Shown piece by piece: positions 62,364-64,000 of a DNA stretch of 64,000 bases. Below the pieces are notes generated by a model. The model made no database searches. It saw only the letters and a list, made by a program, of their open reading frames with translations, and was not told the origin of the DNA. The DNA lies in contig DATAUG010000261.1 in NCBI GenBank assembly GCA_036268355.1, positions 18,674 to 82,673 of the forward strand, written 5' to 3'. This DNA is from DASQPJ01 sp036268355. GTDB taxonomy: Bacteria; Actinomycetota; Actinomycetes; Sporichthyales; Sporichthyaceae. The position numbers and the translations under genes were made by a program. The first letter of the stretch is position 1; every line of letters begins with the position of its first letter.

Positions 62364-63931
62364 GGACCACCCCTGCGACGTGCCGCCAGTCGATCTGCCA
62401 GGCGCAGGGCGAGGGCCAGGATGGTGTGAGTCGGATTCGAGGAGCTGGACGTCGGAAAGACCGCTGCGCTGCAGACGTGGACGTTCCGCGTTCCATGGAC
62501 ACCGAGCTGCGGATCGACCAGGCCGTAGGCGGGGGAGCAGGACATCCGCATCCCCGACATGTGATGGTTGCTGTCCGAACACCGGGCACGGAATTCAGGC
62601 GTGCCGAGGTCTTCGTGGAGGAGCATGTCCGCCAAGCCCCGAGTGCGTAGTCGATCACGCGCGAGCAATGCAAATTCGGCGATGGCACGAATTTCCGAAT
62701 CCGCGATCTGCCAGTGAATTCGGGTGCGTCGCAGCCCGAAGGCATCCGAGGATTCCGAAAGGGTGACCCGGCCGGCACCGTAGGGTTCCTGCTCGCAATG
62801 CACCCGTAACCGCATCGGCGCGTCACGCGGTATGTGCGCCCGATTGTGGCGTAGGTACCGGTAGACGGCTCGGCCGAGGCTCGGCACATCCGACGGCCGG
62901 GGCAGCAGTGCGGCTGAACTTCTGTCGCGTCCGCGAGTGGCCAACAGGTGTTTGGCTGCCGACTTGAAAGCGGTCATCGGGTCATCGACCCGGATCGTGC
63001 CCGTGACGAGCAGAACTTCGCGCGACTCCTGACCTTTTTCGCTCATCCGCAACTTCGGATGATATTTGTGTCTCCGCAGATAGACATTGTCGAAGGCTTC
63101 ATGGAACAAACGATGATTCACCGGTGTGAGCTGACCGACATCTGCGTCGATGTGGTCCTGGAAATGAGCACCGAGCATGGGGTGTCCTTGCCAGGGCGGA
63201 CATCCTTGCACGGCCGGTTGGAGAAAGAATCGTACGGTCTCGATACCACCGAGGCAGAACACGTATTCGCGAGCCGTGAAATGTTTTTCCAGCCCGTCCG
63301 CCCGGCGGCAGACCAGTCTCCTCATCGCCGTGCCGTCCAACTCCGTCGCGACCGCGGTGCAGTTCAGCAGTACGGTGAGGTTGGGCCGTTCGATGAGGCG
63401 GTCCGCGTGTAGCTTCGCGAAGTCCGGTTGTGGGCACCAGCGGGTGAAGAAGGTCTCGAGTTCATCGCCCAGATCGGGTTCGGCGATACCTAACGCGCGC
63501 CATACTTCGCTGTCCTCCACAATGGCGGAGCCGAGGCCCTCCACCTCCGCGGCACGTAGGTAATACGGCGTCAACTCACTCATCGGGATCGGCCATCCGG
63601 ATCCATCCACCCAAGGGCGGCGATCGAAGTCCAGGGGAGTGAACGGGAGGATCTGACCGCCCCAAAGTCTGGTTGTGCCACCGAAAACCCTCGCGCGACC
63701 GAGGTTCACACCCTGATGCGGCGTATCGCCCACGCTTTCGCTCAGGTAGGACGCCTGGTCCGAGTCGGCCAAGGTCGAGGCTCCCGCCTCGATCAGGAGC
63801 ACGGGCCCACCGCGGCAGCTCAGCTCATTGGCCAAGGTGATTCCGGCTGCACCCGCGCCGACGATGCACACTTCGTACTCCCGCATCGCGGCGGATTCGA
63901 ACGCGTCCGTGCGCAGGGCGTCGGATATCAT
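62351..63931 (-). CDS. GMC-type FAD oxidoreductase
   Basis: 526 residues. FAD motif VCIVGAGAAGITLANEL, VFGGTTRLWGGQILPFTPLDF, and the C-terminal HHMSGMRMS and CSAAVFPTSSSSNPTHTILALALRLAD blocks of glucose-methanol-choline enzymes. Probably oxidises a sugar alcohol group; the paired reductase may complete a ketone-forming or epimerising cycle (inference). ATG 63931; the frame stays open to the window edge but without another start. Confidence 0.9.
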   Translation of the reverse strand: MISDALRTDAFESAAMREYEVCIVGAGAAGITLANELSCRGGPVLLIEAGASTLADSDQASYLSESVGDTPHQGVNLGRARVFGGTTRLWGGQILPFTPLDFDRRPWVDGSGWPIPMSELTPYYLRAAEVEGLGSAIVEDSEVWRALGIAEPDLGDELETFFTRWCPQPDFAKLHADRLIERPNLTVLLNCTAVATELDGTAMRRLVCRRADGLEKHFTAREYVFCLGGIETVRFFLQPAVQGCPPWQGHPMLGAHFQDHIDADVGQLTPVNHRLFHEAFDNVYLRRHKYHPKLRMSEKGQESREVLLVTGTIRVDDPMTAFKSAAKHLLATRGRDRSSAALLPRPSDVPSLGRAVYRYLRHNRAHIPRDAPMRLRVHCEQEPYGAGRVTLSESSDAFGLRRTRIHWQIADSEIRAIAEFALLARDRLRTRGLADMLLHEDLGTPEFRARCSDSNHHMSGMRMSCSPAYGLVDPQLGVHGTRNVHVCSAAVFPTSSSSNPTHTILALALRLADRLAARRRGGPWSV

Positions 63932-64000
63932 GATCGCGCGGGATTCCGGCGTGGCGGAAACTGAGTCAGCCGGCAGAACGCAGGTCGAACAGATGGAACG

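Overview
The window is a very GC-rich chromosomal segment of an actinobacterium. GTG and TTG starts are frequent, several genes look leaderless (a TANNNT hexamer 6-7 nt before GTG or ATG), and marker genes include a heterodimeric methylmalonyl-CoA mutase with MeaB, an F420-associated metalloprotease, DUF3180, and the gene order dacB-tilS-hpt-ftsH-folE-folP-folB-folK. I cannot place it to genus; a Frankiales/Sporichthyales-like lineage is only a guess.

1-11 kb: an acyl-CoA catabolic island. An acyl-CoA carboxylase pair (accD, accC, minus strand) sits beside a TetR regulator and an AtuA-family gene, followed by a phosphate acetyltransferase and a plus-strand unit of tandem NTF2-like protein, FMN reductase, TIGR03084-type protein and acyl-CoA dehydrogenase. 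A similar 20-bp dyad lies upstream of accD, between tetR and atuA, and upstream of the NTF2 unit, which suggests one local regulon. 11-25 kb: an orphan Vsr endonuclease, an MFS exporter with a fused C-terminal domain, an anti-sigma-like ATPase, meaB-mutB-mutA (propionate/methylmalonyl-CoA metabolism), two tandem paralogous ABM-like small proteins, an SDR, a quinone oxidoreductase, a sigma-like small protein, an MMPL transporter and a glyoxalase-fold protein.

25-39 kb: core housekeeping: a Vgb-like beta-propeller lipoprotein, inorganic pyrophosphatase, PBP4-type carboxypeptidase, metalloprotease, TilS, Hpt, FtsH and the folate genes folE, folP, folB and folK, then two small membrane proteins. 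39-42 kb: a membrane-anchored Hsp70-like protein with a very long coiled coil.

42-64 kb: an exopolysaccharide gene cluster: methyltransferases, Wzy-like polymerase, Wzz/BY-kinase, GDP-L-fucose synthase, WcaI-like, GT4, GT2 and other glycosyltransferases, DUF4012 protein, polyprenyl-phosphate sugar transferase, a putative fucosyltransferase, WcaF-like acetyltransferase, Wzx-like flippase, and an aldo/keto reductase plus GMC oxidoreductase pair. It reads as a Wzx/Wzy-type pathway building a fucose-containing, methylated and acetylated polymer, but no gmd is present in the window.

Beyond genes, the window carries dispersed non-coding repeats: three MITE-like elements with 17-bp terminal inverted repeats that form a nested deletion series (8700, 37482, 38168); a second family built on the palindrome GGGGTGACACCCC (about 15.05 kb and 34.86 kb); two 44-bp palindromes of identical geometry (5883 and 10997); and a nested inverted repeat between accD and accC.
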